Positions 16,599 through 26,094 of a DNA stretch of 64,000 nt are shown here, piece by piece. Source of the DNA: Ruoffia sp044336205 (GTDB lineage: Bacteria > Bacillota > Bacilli > Lactobacillales > Aerococcaceae); contig CP172318.1 in NCBI GenBank assembly GCA_044336205.1, positions 186,001 to 250,000 on the forward strand, written 5' to 3'. The first letter of the stretch is position 1; each line of letters opens with the position of its first letter. The position numbers and the translations under genes are program-made. The notes beneath the pieces are model-generated. The model saw only the letters and a program-made list of their open reading frames with translations, was not told the origin of the DNA and ran no database searches.

Positions 16599-17606
16599 TT
16601 ACTTCAATAATGCTTCAGTTTCTTCCTTCACCTTCTGGATAAAGCGAATCGTCCCTTCGTCATAAGGGTGGCGAATACCACAACCTGGTGTCAAAATTAA
16701 TTGGCGTCCTTCCGTTTCCATAATAGAGCGATAGATCTGATGGCGAAGCTTATTGCGTTTATTGTTGGTAATGTCCATACGTGCTATCCCACCCATAATG
16801 GTTTTGCCAGTATAGTCCATCCCTTCTTTTAATTCAGGTAAAGTTTCCCATATGTGCCAGTTAAAAACTTGAACTGGATAATCTTTGACTAAGTCGAACA
16901 TAATGTCATTACCATGAACGTGAATGGTGTTAAACCAACCATCACGGGCGCCTTCCAATACTTGTAAATCATAAGGCACGCCGTAATCGCGGTAGACCCC
17001 TTCATCAACCTTCTCATAAGAGCTCATCTGACTAGCAAAATAGACACCTGAGGCACCTAGTTCAATGGCTTTTTCACTCAATTTTGCTGTTGTCTGGGCA
17101 ATTTTGGCCAAAGCTTGGCGAATATAATCTTTGCCACTCTCAGCTTCTTCAACAAGGTAGTCAGCGAGCTTGCCTTGAGAGAGTTTGTCAGCAGTAGTTA
17201 AAGGACTGAAGACCGTCATAATAACTGGAGCTTCTCCATTAACTAAATCTAGTAACTGCTTCAGATGATCTAACTCCCGTTGAATGGCGGCAGACTGATC
17301 GATGTCTAATAGTGGAAGTTTAGCCCAATCGTCATAACTTTTAATCGGAGTATCGACTACTTTAGCCACACCACCCTTAGCCACTTCTGAGAAGTCGACG
17401 ACTGTATTATAATCTTCGACGGCGTACATGCCGTTATTCATCGTTTTGATGAAATCTAAGTTATATTCTTTATATATATCATAAGTCGCTTGGGCAATTT
17501 TTTGCGGTTGGCGGTCAATTTCTGGTAGATGTGTCCAAAATGAAAAAGGAATTTGGCTAGTTTTTTTGCCAGCGATAGTTTGTTTAATTAAATCATTTTT
17601 ATTCAT
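16599..17606 (-). CDS. Uroporphyrinogen decarboxylase family protein
   Basis: A 335-residue protein of the URO-D superfamily (TIM barrel). The superfamily includes heme HemE and many corrinoid or methyltransferase enzymes (MtaA/CmuA type). Family features include NGMYAVEDYN, ...HVHGNDIMFDLV..., and the C-terminal LTPGCGIRHPYDEGTI with a Cys that in MtaA-like proteins binds zinc. It is not HemE by context: no other heme genes are present. It ends an apparent operon with a complete polar amino acid ABC importer, four bases after the permease stop. This suggests it metabolises the imported compound, perhaps by methyl transfer. Specific reaction unknown. Confidence 0.75.
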   Translation of the reverse strand: MNKNDLIKQTIAGKKTSQIPFSFWTHLPEIDRQPQKIAQATYDIYKEYNLDFIKTMNNGMYAVEDYNTVVDFSEVAKGGVAKVVDTPIKSYDDWAKLPLLDIDQSAAIQRELDHLKQLLDLVNGEAPVIMTVFSPLTTADKLSQGKLADYLVEEAESGKDYIRQALAKIAQTTAKLSEKAIELGASGVYFASQMSSYEKVDEGVYRDYGVPYDLQVLEGARDGWFNTIHVHGNDIMFDLVKDYPVQVFNWHIWETLPELKEGMDYTGKTIMGGIARMDITNNKRNKLRHQIYRSIMETEGRQLILTPGCGIRHPYDEGTIRFIQKVKEETEALLK

Positions 17607-17609
17607 GAA

Positions 17610-18323
17610 TTACACTCCTTGTCTACGTGTATCACCAAACTGTAGTTTCAATTCGATACGGTTGAAGATAAGTTGTAAGATACCACAAATCAACCAATAA
17701 ACGAGAGCAGCTGCCACGTAAGATTCTAAGTAACGGTAACTTAAAGCCGCTGCGAACCGAGCTTGGGCTAAGATATCAACTACTCCTACAGTGAATGCTA
17801 GAGATAGGGCTTTGATATTCTTCAAGAAGGCATTCAAGAACAGAGGGATTGCGACACTTAACGCTTGGGGGATGATGATGCGACGTAAGTTTTGTTGGCG
17901 GGTCATCCCGATGGATTGACCTGCTTCAATCTGACGAGGATCAATAGATTGGAAGGCACTCCGAATATTCTCAGATTCCACTGCAGCCTCCAGCAATGAA
18001 TATGTAACAATAACAATGATTAAACTTGGAAACTCATGCGCCGGGTATGCTACCCCGAAGACACCCATTAAAGAACTCGCTGCTTCAGGTAGGCTGTACA
18101 TCATCACAAAAAGATGTACGATTAATGGCACCCCACGCATATAAGAGATGAATAAGCTAATCAAAGGGGTCAAAATTGGAACAGGCTTCATCTTTAATTG
18201 GGCAAAGATGGCCCCGAATAGAATTCCCAAAATCAATACTACCCCTGCAATAATGAAGGTGCGAGGCACCGCTTCTAAGACAATCCAAATGGTATCCATC
18301 ATAACTTGTAGATTAAAATTCAA
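17610..18323 (-). CDS. Polar amino acid ABC permease
   Basis: A 237-residue inner-membrane permease of the His/Glu/Gln/Arg/opine class, with five or so membrane helices. The EAA loop is EAGQSIGMTRQQNLRRIIIPQAL, followed by IPLFLNAFLKNIKALSLAFTVGVVDI. It is paired with a second permease directly upstream, as expected for the heterodimeric channel. Substrate not deducible from the permease. Confidence 0.85.
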   Translation of the reverse strand: MNFNLQVMMDTIWIVLEAVPRTFIIAGVVLILGILFGAIFAQLKMKPVPILTPLISLFISYMRGVPLIVHLFVMMYSLPEAASSLMGVFGVAYPAHEFPSLIIVIVTYSLLEAAVESENIRSAFQSIDPRQIEAGQSIGMTRQQNLRRIIIPQALSVAIPLFLNAFLKNIKALSLAFTVGVVDILAQARFAAALSYRYLESYVAAALVYWLICGILQLIFNRIELKLQFGDTRRQGV

Positions 18324-18337
18324 TGTACTCGACCTCC

Positions 18338-19021
18338 TTAACGTTTGAAGTAGCGACTATAGTACTTCTCAATCTGACTTAAGGAAAAGATGAGAATAGA
18401 TGATAGTGCCCAATAAATTAATGCAATCGCAACATAAACTTCCAGTTGATAGATTCCGTAAGTGTTCGTAATAATGATATTAGCTTGCCCCATAATATCT
18501 ACTAACCCAATTAGAAAAAGTAGAGAAGTATCCTTTAACAAGTCAATTAACGCATTACTTAAAGCAGGTAAAGCAATTGGAATCACTTGTGGGAAGATAA
18601 TTCGCCGGTGACGTTGCCAAGAAGTCATCCCAACACTAATCGCCGCCTCATGCTGCTCGAGCGAAACAGATAAATAACTAGGGCGCAAAATTTCAGAAAC
18701 AAAGGCGCCATTATATAAGACGAGAGCAACAACCGAAAATGTTAGTCGGCTAATCGAATTTATATTGATACCAAAATTTGCCAGTAAGACAGGTAGACCA
18801 TAATAGACAATGAAGATGTGAATAATACCTGGCGTGCTGCGCATGAATGATGCGTAAATAGCAAATATTTGGCTAATAACTGGGATTTGTCTAATGCGGA
18901 TAAAAGCAACGACAATGGCTAGTAAAAAGCCAAGGATCCCAGCTACAACAAAGATATAAAGCGTTAAGGGTAAAGTTTTTATGAGAGTAGGTAGGATCTC
19001 AATAATGAAAGAGATATCCAT
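18338..19021 (-). CDS. Polar amino acid ABC permease
   Basis: A 227-residue permease, partner of the gene downstream. The EAA loop is EAAISVGMTSWQRHRRIIFPQ, followed by IALPALSNALIDLLKDTSLLFLIGLVDIMGQ, typical of the HisMQ/GlnP class. AGGAGG lies eight bases before the ATG. A stem-loop terminator or attenuator separates it from the binding-protein gene upstream, so expression of the permeases is probably lower than that of the binding protein. Confidence 0.85.
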   Translation of the reverse strand: MDISFIIEILPTLIKTLPLTLYIFVVAGILGFLLAIVVAFIRIRQIPVISQIFAIYASFMRSTPGIIHIFIVYYGLPVLLANFGININSISRLTFSVVALVLYNGAFVSEILRPSYLSVSLEQHEAAISVGMTSWQRHRRIIFPQVIPIALPALSNALIDLLKDTSLLFLIGLVDIMGQANIIITNTYGIYQLEVYVAIALIYWALSSILIFSLSQIEKYYSRYFKR

Positions 19022-19108
19022 AATAAATCAACCTCCTTTTGATGTTATGTTGTCTCTTATTAGTTTAACACGGATAGGTGAATAGCTCACGGGAAATAAA
19101 GAATCCAA

Positions 19109-19157
19109 TTCAAAAGAAAAGGTGTTATTAATACGATCCATCGTACTAACAACACCT
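19109..19157 (-). terminator. Partial terminator between binding protein and permeases
   Basis: On the minus strand AGGTGTTGTTAGTACGAT and ATCGTATTAATAACACCT form a long stem, followed by TTTTCTTTT. Its position inside an operon suggests partial termination that favours the binding protein, a common arrangement in ABC importers. Confidence 0.75.
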
Positions 19158-19178
19158 GCTTTGAAACGGATGTTCAAT

Positions 19179-20051
19179 CTATTCAGTTATTTCGTAGGCG
19201 AACATGTTCTCCCCGTACCATTTTTCTGATAATTCAGCCAATGTACCATCTTCTTTTAACTTAGCAATGGCTTCGTCTAATTTTTCCTTTAAGTCTTCTT
19301 GGTCTTTGGCAAGAACAAAGTAAGTAGGGTTGACTTGGACTGGCTCGTCGGCTGTGCCAACGTTTAAGTCTAATTCTTCAATAATATCATTAGCCCCTAA
19401 GTTAGAAGGCATAACGACCGCATCAGAAACTTCGTCATTCAATGCTTGGAATCGTTGAGCAAAGTTTCCACTTTCACCTAACTGAATATCAATTTGGTTA
19501 TCTGGATGTTCTTCGTTATATGCTGTTAACAAGTTGAAGATTCCACCATTTGGTGTAACAGGGTGAACTGTTTTTCCGACTAAGTCATCTAAAGTTTGGA
19601 TGGAATCATCATCAGCACGTTTGAAGATTTCAATCGTTGAGATCCCTGTATTTTCTTCTGGGAATAGGTATAGGTCTTCACGTTCCTCGTTCTTGAATAA
19701 CCCCCCACCAATGAAGGCATACTTTCCAGTAACCAAACCAACTTGGGTTGCTTCGGCACTCACGCTTTCAATGTTTAAGTGATAGCCTTCAATCACATCG
19801 TTAATCGCATTAATAACATCAACTTCATAACCATCTAATTCTCCACTGTTATTAGTGAAACTTAATGGGTTTGAAGCATTCTCAACGGCAACGGTCAGTT
19901 CGATGACGTCTCCATCGGCTGTCGTTGCTTCACTTGGAGTATTCTCAGTAGTGTCTGCTACTTGAGATTCTTGGGCTGAATTATTGGCACTTCCACAAGC
20001 AACTAAGATTAGCGCTCCGAAAGCTAAGACTAAATATTTAATGTATTTCAT
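19179..20051 (-). CDS. Amino acid ABC substrate-binding lipoprotein
   Basis: A lipoprotein of about 290 residues. It has an N-terminal basic and hydrophobic stretch, then the lipobox LVAC with the lipidated Cys at about residue 19, and a Ser/Thr/Glu-rich linker. The periplasmic-binding fold type II (SBP_bac_3) follows: ENASNPLSFTNNSGELDGYEVDVINAI is the typical start of polar amino acid binders. The second ATG (20051) is chosen since AAGGAG lies nine bases upstream; the first ATG abuts that site. Ligand not predictable: the usual Arg-Asp amino acid clamp is not obvious by eye. Confidence 0.88.
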   Translation of the reverse strand: MKYIKYLVLAFGALILVACGSANNSAQESQVADTTENTPSEATTADGDVIELTVAVENASNPLSFTNNSGELDGYEVDVINAINDVIEGYHLNIESVSAEATQVGLVTGKYAFIGGGLFKNEEREDLYLFPEENTGISTIEIFKRADDDSIQTLDDLVGKTVHPVTPNGGIFNLLTAYNEEHPDNQIDIQLGESGNFAQRFQALNDEVSDAVVMPSNLGANDIIEELDLNVGTADEPVQVNPTYFVLAKDQEDLKEKLDEAIAKLKEDGTLAELSEKWYGENMFAYEITE

Positions 20052-20088
20052 ACTTGTCATCTCCTTAATAAGTTTTTATTCATTATGG

Positions 20089-20841
20089 TTAAGCTTCCAC
20101 AGAAAATGGATTCTCCAACTCTTGAACAAATCGACGAGTTCGCTCCTCTAAAGGATGGTTAAAGATCTGGTCAGGACTTCCATGCTCAACAATATGGCCG
20201 TTCTCCATAAAGACCACATGGTTGGATACATACTTAGCGAAGCTCATCTCATGAGTTGCGATAACCATGGTCATTCCTCTTTGTTTCACTTCTTGAAGAA
20301 TCTTCAAGACTTCCGCAGAACGTTCAGGGTCTAAAGAGGAAGTGGGCTCGTCTAAAAGCATGACCTTAGGATTAAGCGCCATCGCGCGGGCAATACCGAT
20401 TCGTTGTTGTTGACCACCAGATAATTGCATAGGGTAGTGGTCTAATTTATCACCCATTCCCACTAATTCTATTTGTTCGCGGGCAATCTTCTCAGCTTCT
20501 TCTTTAGATATACCTTGGACAATGACTAATCCTTCCATGACATTCTCTAAGACCGTCTTATTGCGGAATAAATTATAATTTTGAAAGACCATGGCCGTTT
20601 CACGCCGTAAGGCGATTTTCTCTTTCTCAGAGGCGTTTTGACAATTCACTGTGAGTTCATCGATTGTGACACTTCCCTTATCTGGACACTCTAAGAAATT
20701 AATAGCACGCAGTAAGGTTGTTTTACCAGTTCCACTTGGACCAATTAAAGCAACAACATCACCATCATTGACCTTCAAGTCAATCCCCTTGAGGACTTTA
20801 TTATCACCGTAAGACTTCTCGATCCCTTCAACTTTTAACAT
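20089..20841 (-). CDS. Amino acid ABC ATPase
   Basis: A 250-residue GlnQ/HisP-type ATPase. Walker A is GPSGTGKTT, the Q-loop is VFQNYNLFRNKTVLENV, the signature is LSGGQQQRIGIARAMAL, and Walker B with D-loop is VMLLDEPTSSLDPE. The H-loop is ATHEMSFAK. It is the first of four consecutive genes of one importer and has a strong GAGGAGG ribosome site. An AT-rich 150-base gap upstream could hold a separate promoter. Confidence 0.92.
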   Translation of the reverse strand: MLKVEGIEKSYGDNKVLKGIDLKVNDGDVVALIGPSGTGKTTLLRAINFLECPDKGSVTIDELTVNCQNASEKEKIALRRETAMVFQNYNLFRNKTVLENVMEGLVIVQGISKEEAEKIAREQIELVGMGDKLDHYPMQLSGGQQQRIGIARAMALNPKVMLLDEPTSSLDPERSAEVLKILQEVKQRGMTMVIATHEMSFAKYVSNHVVFMENGHIVEHGSPDQIFNHPLEERTRRFVQELENPFSVEA

Positions 20842-20992
20842 CCTCTACCTCCTCGTTCCTCGTATTCTTATTCAAATAATAATTATATTATAAATAATTA
20901 CGATTGTATATTGAATAGAATCGAATGCTAGTGTTTGGGAATAACGAATAGAAAGAGACTGCAACACATAGGATGCTTCTAGAATCATCCAA

Positions 20993-21760
20993 TTAATCCC
21001 CTAAATACCATTCAAGACCATTTTTCCAAAATACATTCTCACATTCTTCTTCATTTAATACTTCTTGAATCAACTCTATATCTAAGCCAGAGAACCGATA
21101 AGCTGCCCGGGTCGATGGCAAGTCCGTTCCGAAGATTAAGCCTTTAGGATTCGCGTTATACAATTCACGAATCAATTGCTTAATGTCATCACGGCTATAT
21201 TCAACACGGCCAAAGCCAGTTAGACGAATAGGGACGCCATGGTGTAAGTATCCAATCAGGTTTTCCGCCGGAACCTTAGTCATTCCAATATGGTCAATGG
21301 AGGTCGCTGGTAAAGACAGAATCAGTGATTTCAATTCATCGGTCACTTTGGCGATATCGACATAAAATTCTGTCTTCCAACCCAATAAATTGAAACACCT
21401 TGAAGAGAGTTCTTCAATCTCTTCTAAGGAACTACTTAAGCCACGGTATAAATTGAACCGAATGCCACGAATCCCAATATGATGTAATCTCTGTAACTCT
21501 TCATCGGTAACATCAAAGTGTAATTGCGTGATGCCAACGAACTGATCTCCAAGTTGCTTTAGCGCCTCTTCAAAGTAAGCTTGTTCATATCCTTGGAAGG
21601 AGCCAGACACAACAGCACCACCGATGGCTTTCAGACCTAATTGATTTAATTCTTCCTTATATTCATCCACAGAATAATAATCTGGAACAAAACCATTATT
21701 TTCTATTAAAGGAAAATTTGGATCAATAATATGAAAATGACTGTCAAAAATTTTCTGCAT
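20993..21760 (-). CDS. Amidohydrolase family 2 protein
   Basis: A 255-residue TIM-barrel metal-dependent hydrolase. FDSHFHIIDPNFP gives the HxH metal motif at the end of strand 1, IDHIGM gives the barrel His, and FGTDLPS gives the C-terminal Asp. This fits amidohydrolase-2 proteins such as dicarboxylate lactonases and ACMSD-like decarboxylases. It follows an anion carrier gene by 18 bases and precedes the amino acid importer, so it may process a carboxylated substrate brought in by one of them. Exact substrate unknown. Confidence 0.78.
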   Translation of the reverse strand: MQKIFDSHFHIIDPNFPLIENNGFVPDYYSVDEYKEELNQLGLKAIGGAVVSGSFQGYEQAYFEEALKQLGDQFVGITQLHFDVTDEELQRLHHIGIRGIRFNLYRGLSSSLEEIEELSSRCFNLLGWKTEFYVDIAKVTDELKSLILSLPATSIDHIGMTKVPAENLIGYLHHGVPIRLTGFGRVEYSRDDIKQLIRELYNANPKGLIFGTDLPSTRAAYRFSGLDIELIQEVLNEEECENVFWKNGLEWYLGD

Positions 21761-21777
21761 AACTTACCCCTTCCTAT

Positions 21778-23079
21778 CTAAATAAAGAACATCAATACAA
21801 TAATTGTAAGTGTTGAACATAACATACCTAAAGGCGTTGCCTTAAACATTAATTCCTTAAATAATTGGTCTTGTTCCTCACCAACTAATAGGCTATTCCC
21901 TAAAGTCAAGCTTCCACCACTCGAAAAAGGGGATATAGCAGTAGACTGTGCGCCAATAATAACGGCGACGATTAATAGGGTGGCACTATGCTCGGATGTT
22001 GTTGCAAGCTGGGAAACCATGGGGAACATTAAGGGCGAGACCACACCAATGGTACTACTGAACATGGACATTATACCTGCAATAATGGTAATCGCAATCG
22101 GGATAATGATGTCTGGCATTTGGCCAATCATAGAGGCAAGCAATTCAATCGTGCCTGCTTCAACCGCTACCGATATTAACATACTCATACCTGTTACTAA
22201 CCATATAGTATTCCAAGGGATTTTGTCAGTGATTTCTTTAGGAACGTCTGCTAAATGTGTTAAATAACCTAAAATCGCAAAACAAATCGCTAAGAAGCTA
22301 ATATCAAGACGAGCATTAACGAATGCTAATATTTCCAACTCTGGCAACAGTTTGGCTGCCATAGGAACGAATAAAATGATTCCCATGAATATGCCAATAA
22401 GGATAATATTTAATCGTTGTTTTTGATTAAAAGCTTCTGGCTTACTAAATACAAGGGTAAGCTCTTGGCCAGCTTGTTGTCTTGAAGACATAAAGATTAA
22501 AAATAATAAAACAAAGAAAGGATAAATAAATGAAACCCAAAAAATATTTTGAGTAATGAATTGAGATTGATCCGCTAAAGCGGTGTTACTTAATAATGAA
22601 GTGAAAATAACCCCATGAGAACTCACCATAAAATTCGCTCCACTCAAGGCACCTAAGGAAATAGAGATAGCGAGTAATAAACGATTGAGCCCCGCTTCTT
22701 TTGCCAGCACCATAGCAATGGTGGTCATGACGGCAACCGTGGTAAAGAAGCCAGCCCCTAAGCCAGATACCAAAGCTGAAATAAGATAAACCAAAATAGG
22801 CAGAAACTTAGTAAAATTACGAGCATAGTATAATAGCAGCTTCGCTAATTTGTCGAGGGTGCCATTCACCACAGCAAAGTTAAAGAACATGGACAGACCA
22901 AAAATAACCATAAATAACTTCGTAGGAAACATCGCTAAAATATCATTGATTGACAAACCAATCACAAAAGCCCCAATAAGATAGGCGAATGTTAACGCTA
23001 AAAGTCCGGTATTTACAGAGAATTTGTTACCTAAGTAAACTGCCAAAACAATAGCCAATAAAATTAAAACAGATGCCAA
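21778..23079 (-). CDS. SLC13/MatC-type anion carrier
   Basis: A 433-residue membrane protein with about 11-12 helices. The N-terminal third resembles the dicarboxylate carrier MatC N-terminal domain (FPTKLFMVIFGLSMFFNFAV). The second half has the SLC13-like NTIWLVTGMSMLISVAVEAG and IGAQSTAISPFSSGGSLTLG segments. It probably imports a di- or monocarboxylate by ion coupling. TTG start with AAAGGAG seven bases upstream. It is the promoter-proximal gene of the minus-strand cluster. Confidence 0.75.
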   Translation of the reverse strand: MASVLILLAIVLAVYLGNKFSVNTGLLALTFAYLIGAFVIGLSINDILAMFPTKLFMVIFGLSMFFNFAVVNGTLDKLAKLLLYYARNFTKFLPILVYLISALVSGLGAGFFTTVAVMTTIAMVLAKEAGLNRLLLAISISLGALSGANFMVSSHGVIFTSLLSNTALADQSQFITQNIFWVSFIYPFFVLLFLIFMSSRQQAGQELTLVFSKPEAFNQKQRLNIILIGIFMGIILFVPMAAKLLPELEILAFVNARLDISFLAICFAILGYLTHLADVPKEITDKIPWNTIWLVTGMSMLISVAVEAGTIELLASMIGQMPDIIIPIAITIIAGIMSMFSSTIGVVSPLMFPMVSQLATTSEHSATLLIVAVIIGAQSTAISPFSSGGSLTLGNSLLVGEEQDQLFKELMFKATPLGMLCSTLTIIVLMFFI

Positions 23080-23121
23080 ATAATCACTCCTTTAGAATGT
23101 GAAATAAATTAGATAAATTAG

Positions 23122-23127
23122 ATTATA
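23122..23127 (-). promoter_or_regulatory. Extended -10 promoter of the anion carrier cluster
   Basis: On the minus strand, ATGGTATAAT supplies an extended -10 (TGnTATAAT-like), about 43 bases upstream of the TTG start. Confidence 0.55.
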
Positions 23128-23265
23128 CCATAATTCTAATTGTATTTTCATTTTTTTAATCAAAGTGCTTATTGGTGAGATTGGATTTGCTATCGAGGGT
23201 TAAAGTAGGGAATGACAAATATCTACTCATCTAAAATAACATATATAATGATAATCAGATTAAAA

Positions 23266-23292
23266 TTGCAACAAGTTTTATTATTGTTGCAA
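23266..23292. promoter_or_regulatory. Inverted repeat, possible regulator site
   Basis: TTGCAAC (23266-23272) and GTTGCAA (23286-23292), centres two DNA turns apart, lie just upstream of the first PTS operon promoter region. They could bind the PRD activator encoded downstream. A further palindrome GTGTAT-TAT-ATACAC lies at 23323-23337. Confidence 0.4.
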
Positions 23293-23305
23293 CTTTATGT
23301 GATTT

Positions 23306-23319
23306 AGAAAGCGATTACC
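23306..23319 (+). promoter_or_regulatory. cre-like site, PTS operon 1
   Basis: AGAAAGCGATTACC agrees with the CcpA consensus TGWAANCGNTNWCA at all but the first and last base. The same kind of sequence, followed by the same AAAGT, lies ahead of the second PTS operon at 34868. Confidence 0.55.
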
Positions 23320-23377
23320 AAAGTGTATTATATACACATGGAGACGCTATCAAAAAAGAAAAAATGGGAGTGATTGT

Positions 23378-25294
23378 ATGTCTCCAAGTGAGCGTCAAAA
23401 AAGGTTATTTGAATATCTCAAAATAATTGATAGATGGGTGACTGTGAATGAACTTGCTGATAATTTAGGTGTGTCAGAAAGAACAATTCATTCTGATATA
23501 GATAAATTGAATAATAATTTAACAGGCGCAGAAACAGTTATCGAAAAAAAGAGAGGAGTGGGTGTCAGATTAATCAACCATGTTACTTTAAACAATGATG
23601 AAGAAAAAGATTTCAAAATTACAGAGTTAACAGACTGAAAAATATTGATCTTATCGAAATTATTGATTCAAGCAGAAATTGTAACATACAACGGATTAGC
23701 TGATGAGTTTTTTGTTAGTTCCTCATCAATAAAAAAAGATTTAGAAGAAATAAAAAGTAAACTTGATAACCATACTGAAGTACGGCTTGTAAGTGATAAT
23801 CACGGTACAAAAATTCAAGGCACTGAAATAGAAATTAGAGAAGCTATGGTTTGGTTCAATCACGATATAATTACAAATAATTCAAATATTGAAAAGAACA
23901 ATGTGGAACGAGTTAAAGAAATTCTTCGACGGTACTATGGTGAAAGCGTAGTTAATACAGCTTATGACATCCTATATAATTTTGTACTAAATAATAACAG
24001 TTTACTTTCTGATTACTATATTTTTAATACATTGAATGTTTATATTGTGCAAGTATTTCGTTTGATCTTGAATAAATCTATCAGTCAACCTATAAAGGAA
24101 ATTGTTGAATCAAATTTTGCTAATCTTGAAGATTATAATTCAGGGGCTAACCAATTATTAAGCAGGGCCTCTGCACGTTTAAGTTTCGAATATAACGACT
24201 TTGAAATAATATTTTTAACAAAGTACTTAATTCTTAATCGTTTTGAACAACTACCGGATGAAGCAAGTAATAATGAATTTATTGAGCGACTAATACTCCA
24301 TTTAAGTGAAGCGTTATCAGTAGACTTCACTAAAGATAAGAAGCTACTGAAGGAATTGAAGCAACATGTGCCACCAATGATATATCGTTTGAGATTAGGA
24401 GTACACGTTGATAATCCATTTGTAAGTCAGATAAAAAATGAATATCCACAAACATTTCATACTATTATGCTAGTTCTGTCTAAGTTTGAGACGGATTACC
24501 AATTGAATTTTAATGATGATGAAATAGCGCTCTTAACTATATATTTTCAGTCAGCAATTGAAAATCAAAGATTAAACCGTAAAGTCTTAGTGGTATGTCA
24601 GTATGGTTTAGCTACTTCAGAATTATTAGTTAATCGCTTAAAAAATGAATTAGGATCTCGGGACTCTATTGAGTCAGCAGCAGTAGGTGAATTAAAATAT
24701 TTTAACTTAGATGAGTATGACTTAATAATATCTTCGACTGAAATAATAAAGGGGAACAATGTGATAAATGTATCGCCTTTTCTAAGTCATCAAGATATAG
24801 AAGTAATAAAAAGTAGATTAAATAACGCTTCTCAATCTAATGCTTTAGTAGAAAGTGAATTGAGAAATATCCTACAGTTCTTAAACACTAATTATATTAT
24901 CGAAGAAGGATACTTTGAAAGTAGAGAAGATTTACTTAAATCAATAGGTGATAAATTAATAAAAGATGGATTTATTAAAGAAGGGTATATTGCATCTGTT
25001 ATACATAGAGAATCCTTAGGAAACACTGATCTACCAGATGGGATCGCCACACCACATGGGGATGTAAATTTTGTTAATAAGTCACTTGTTGTTGTGGTGA
25101 ATAATAAAGAGAAAATTAGATGGAATAGGTACTATGTAGATAAAATTTTTATTCTTTTAATAAATAAGGAAGATACCATGAAAACGAAAGAGCTAATTAA
25201 AGAATTATACGCTTTAATAAATAACAGAAAAATAATGAAGAATTTTAAAGAATATTTGATCACAGTAAAAGGAGAGTTAGAAGGTGGTAACTAA
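23378..25294 (+). pseudogene. PRD-domain PTS regulator, one in-frame stop
   Basis: The frame encodes a BglG/MtlR-type transcriptional activator of about 638 residues. It has a DeoR-like helix-turn-helix (WVTVNELADNLGVSERTIHSDI), a second winged helix, two PRD regions, a GatB-like EIIB domain (VLVVCQYGLATSELLVNRL) and an EIIA domain (ESLGNTDLPDGIATPHGD with the phosphorylatable His). TGA at 23636-23638, codon 87, splits it between the two DNA-binding parts; the context (ELTD-stop-KILILSKLL) fits a lost Arg codon. A protein restarted at 23645 would lack the first HTH. Such proteins activate their PTS operon when not phosphorylated by the cognate EII. Its stop overlaps the next gene, showing one operon. 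Confidence 0.85.
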
Positions 25295-25751
25295 TAATGT
25301 AATTTTTAAGGAAATGATATTTTTAGATAAGGAATTTAGTCAACAAGAGGAGATTATTGATTTTGTTATCAATGAAGCTAAAGAAAATAATTTTATTGCT
25401 GATGGAATAAAATTAAAGCAAGCAATCTTATCTAGAGAGCAAGAAGTTTCAACAGCGATTGGTTTTAATATTGCAATGCCACATGGTAAAAGTTCTGAAG
25501 TAAAACAACCATTTATAGCATTTTTAAGAACTAAAGAGGCAATTAATTGGGATGAAAGGAGCGATAATGAGGTTAGTTTAATATTTTTAATTGCGGTACC
25601 AGATCATAATAAGGACAATATGCATCTTGAATTTATTTCGCAAATAAGTAAAAAACTATTAGATGAAGAGTTTAGGAAAAAATTACAAACAGATCAAGAT
25701 TTAGAAAAAGTATATGAATTATTAAATTCTATTAATAACAAAGGAGAATAA
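25284..25751 (+). CDS. PTS EIIA, fructose/mannitol type
   Basis: A 155-residue phosphocarrier of the PTS_EIIA_2 (fructose-mannitol) type. The active-site histidine lies in STAIGFNIAMPHGKS. It accepts phosphate from HPr and passes it to the EIIB encoded next. The GTG start overlaps the end of the regulator gene by 11 bases, with AAAGGAGA nine bases upstream. Followed by EIIB after three bases. Confidence 0.88.
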   Translation: MVTNNVIFKEMIFLDKEFSQQEEIIDFVINEAKENNFIADGIKLKQAILSREQEVSTAIGFNIAMPHGKSSEVKQPFIAFLRTKEAINWDERSDNEVSLIFLIAVPDHNKDNMHLEFISQISKKLLDEEFRKKLQTDQDLEKVYELLNSINNKGE

Positions 25752-25753
25752 TT

Positions 25754-26068
25754 ATGAAAATTGTAGGAGTATCAGCATGCCCAACAGGAATCGCGCATAC
25801 ATATATGGCACAAGAAGCTATTGAAAAAGAAGGAAAAAAACGAGGTTATGAGGTTAAGATTGAAACTCAAGGAAGTATGGGTATCGAGAATGAATTAGAT
25901 CAAGATGAAATCAATGAGGCAGATATAGTTATATTCGCAGTCTCTATAGAAGTTGAAGATGTAGAGCGTTTTGAAGAGAAAATGGCTGAAGGTAAAGTGA
26001 TTACTCTAGAACCAGGTGAGGCAATTCGTAATCCACAAGCGCTTTTTGATAAAATAGAAAATTTATAA
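25754..26068 (+). CDS. PTS EIIB, fructose family
   Basis: A 104-residue EIIB of the fructose family. The phosphorylated Cys is in VGVSACPTGIAHTYMAQEAI, near residue 9, and ETQGSMGIENELDQDEI follows. It transfers phosphate to the incoming sugar bound by EIIC. Substrate could be fructose or a related hexose or polyol. Confidence 0.92.
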   Translation: MKIVGVSACPTGIAHTYMAQEAIEKEGKKRGYEVKIETQGSMGIENELDQDEINEADIVIFAVSIEVEDVERFEEKMAEGKVITLEPGEAIRNPQALFDKIENL

Positions 26069-26094
26069 AAATCAATAGAAAGTAGGACAAGAAA

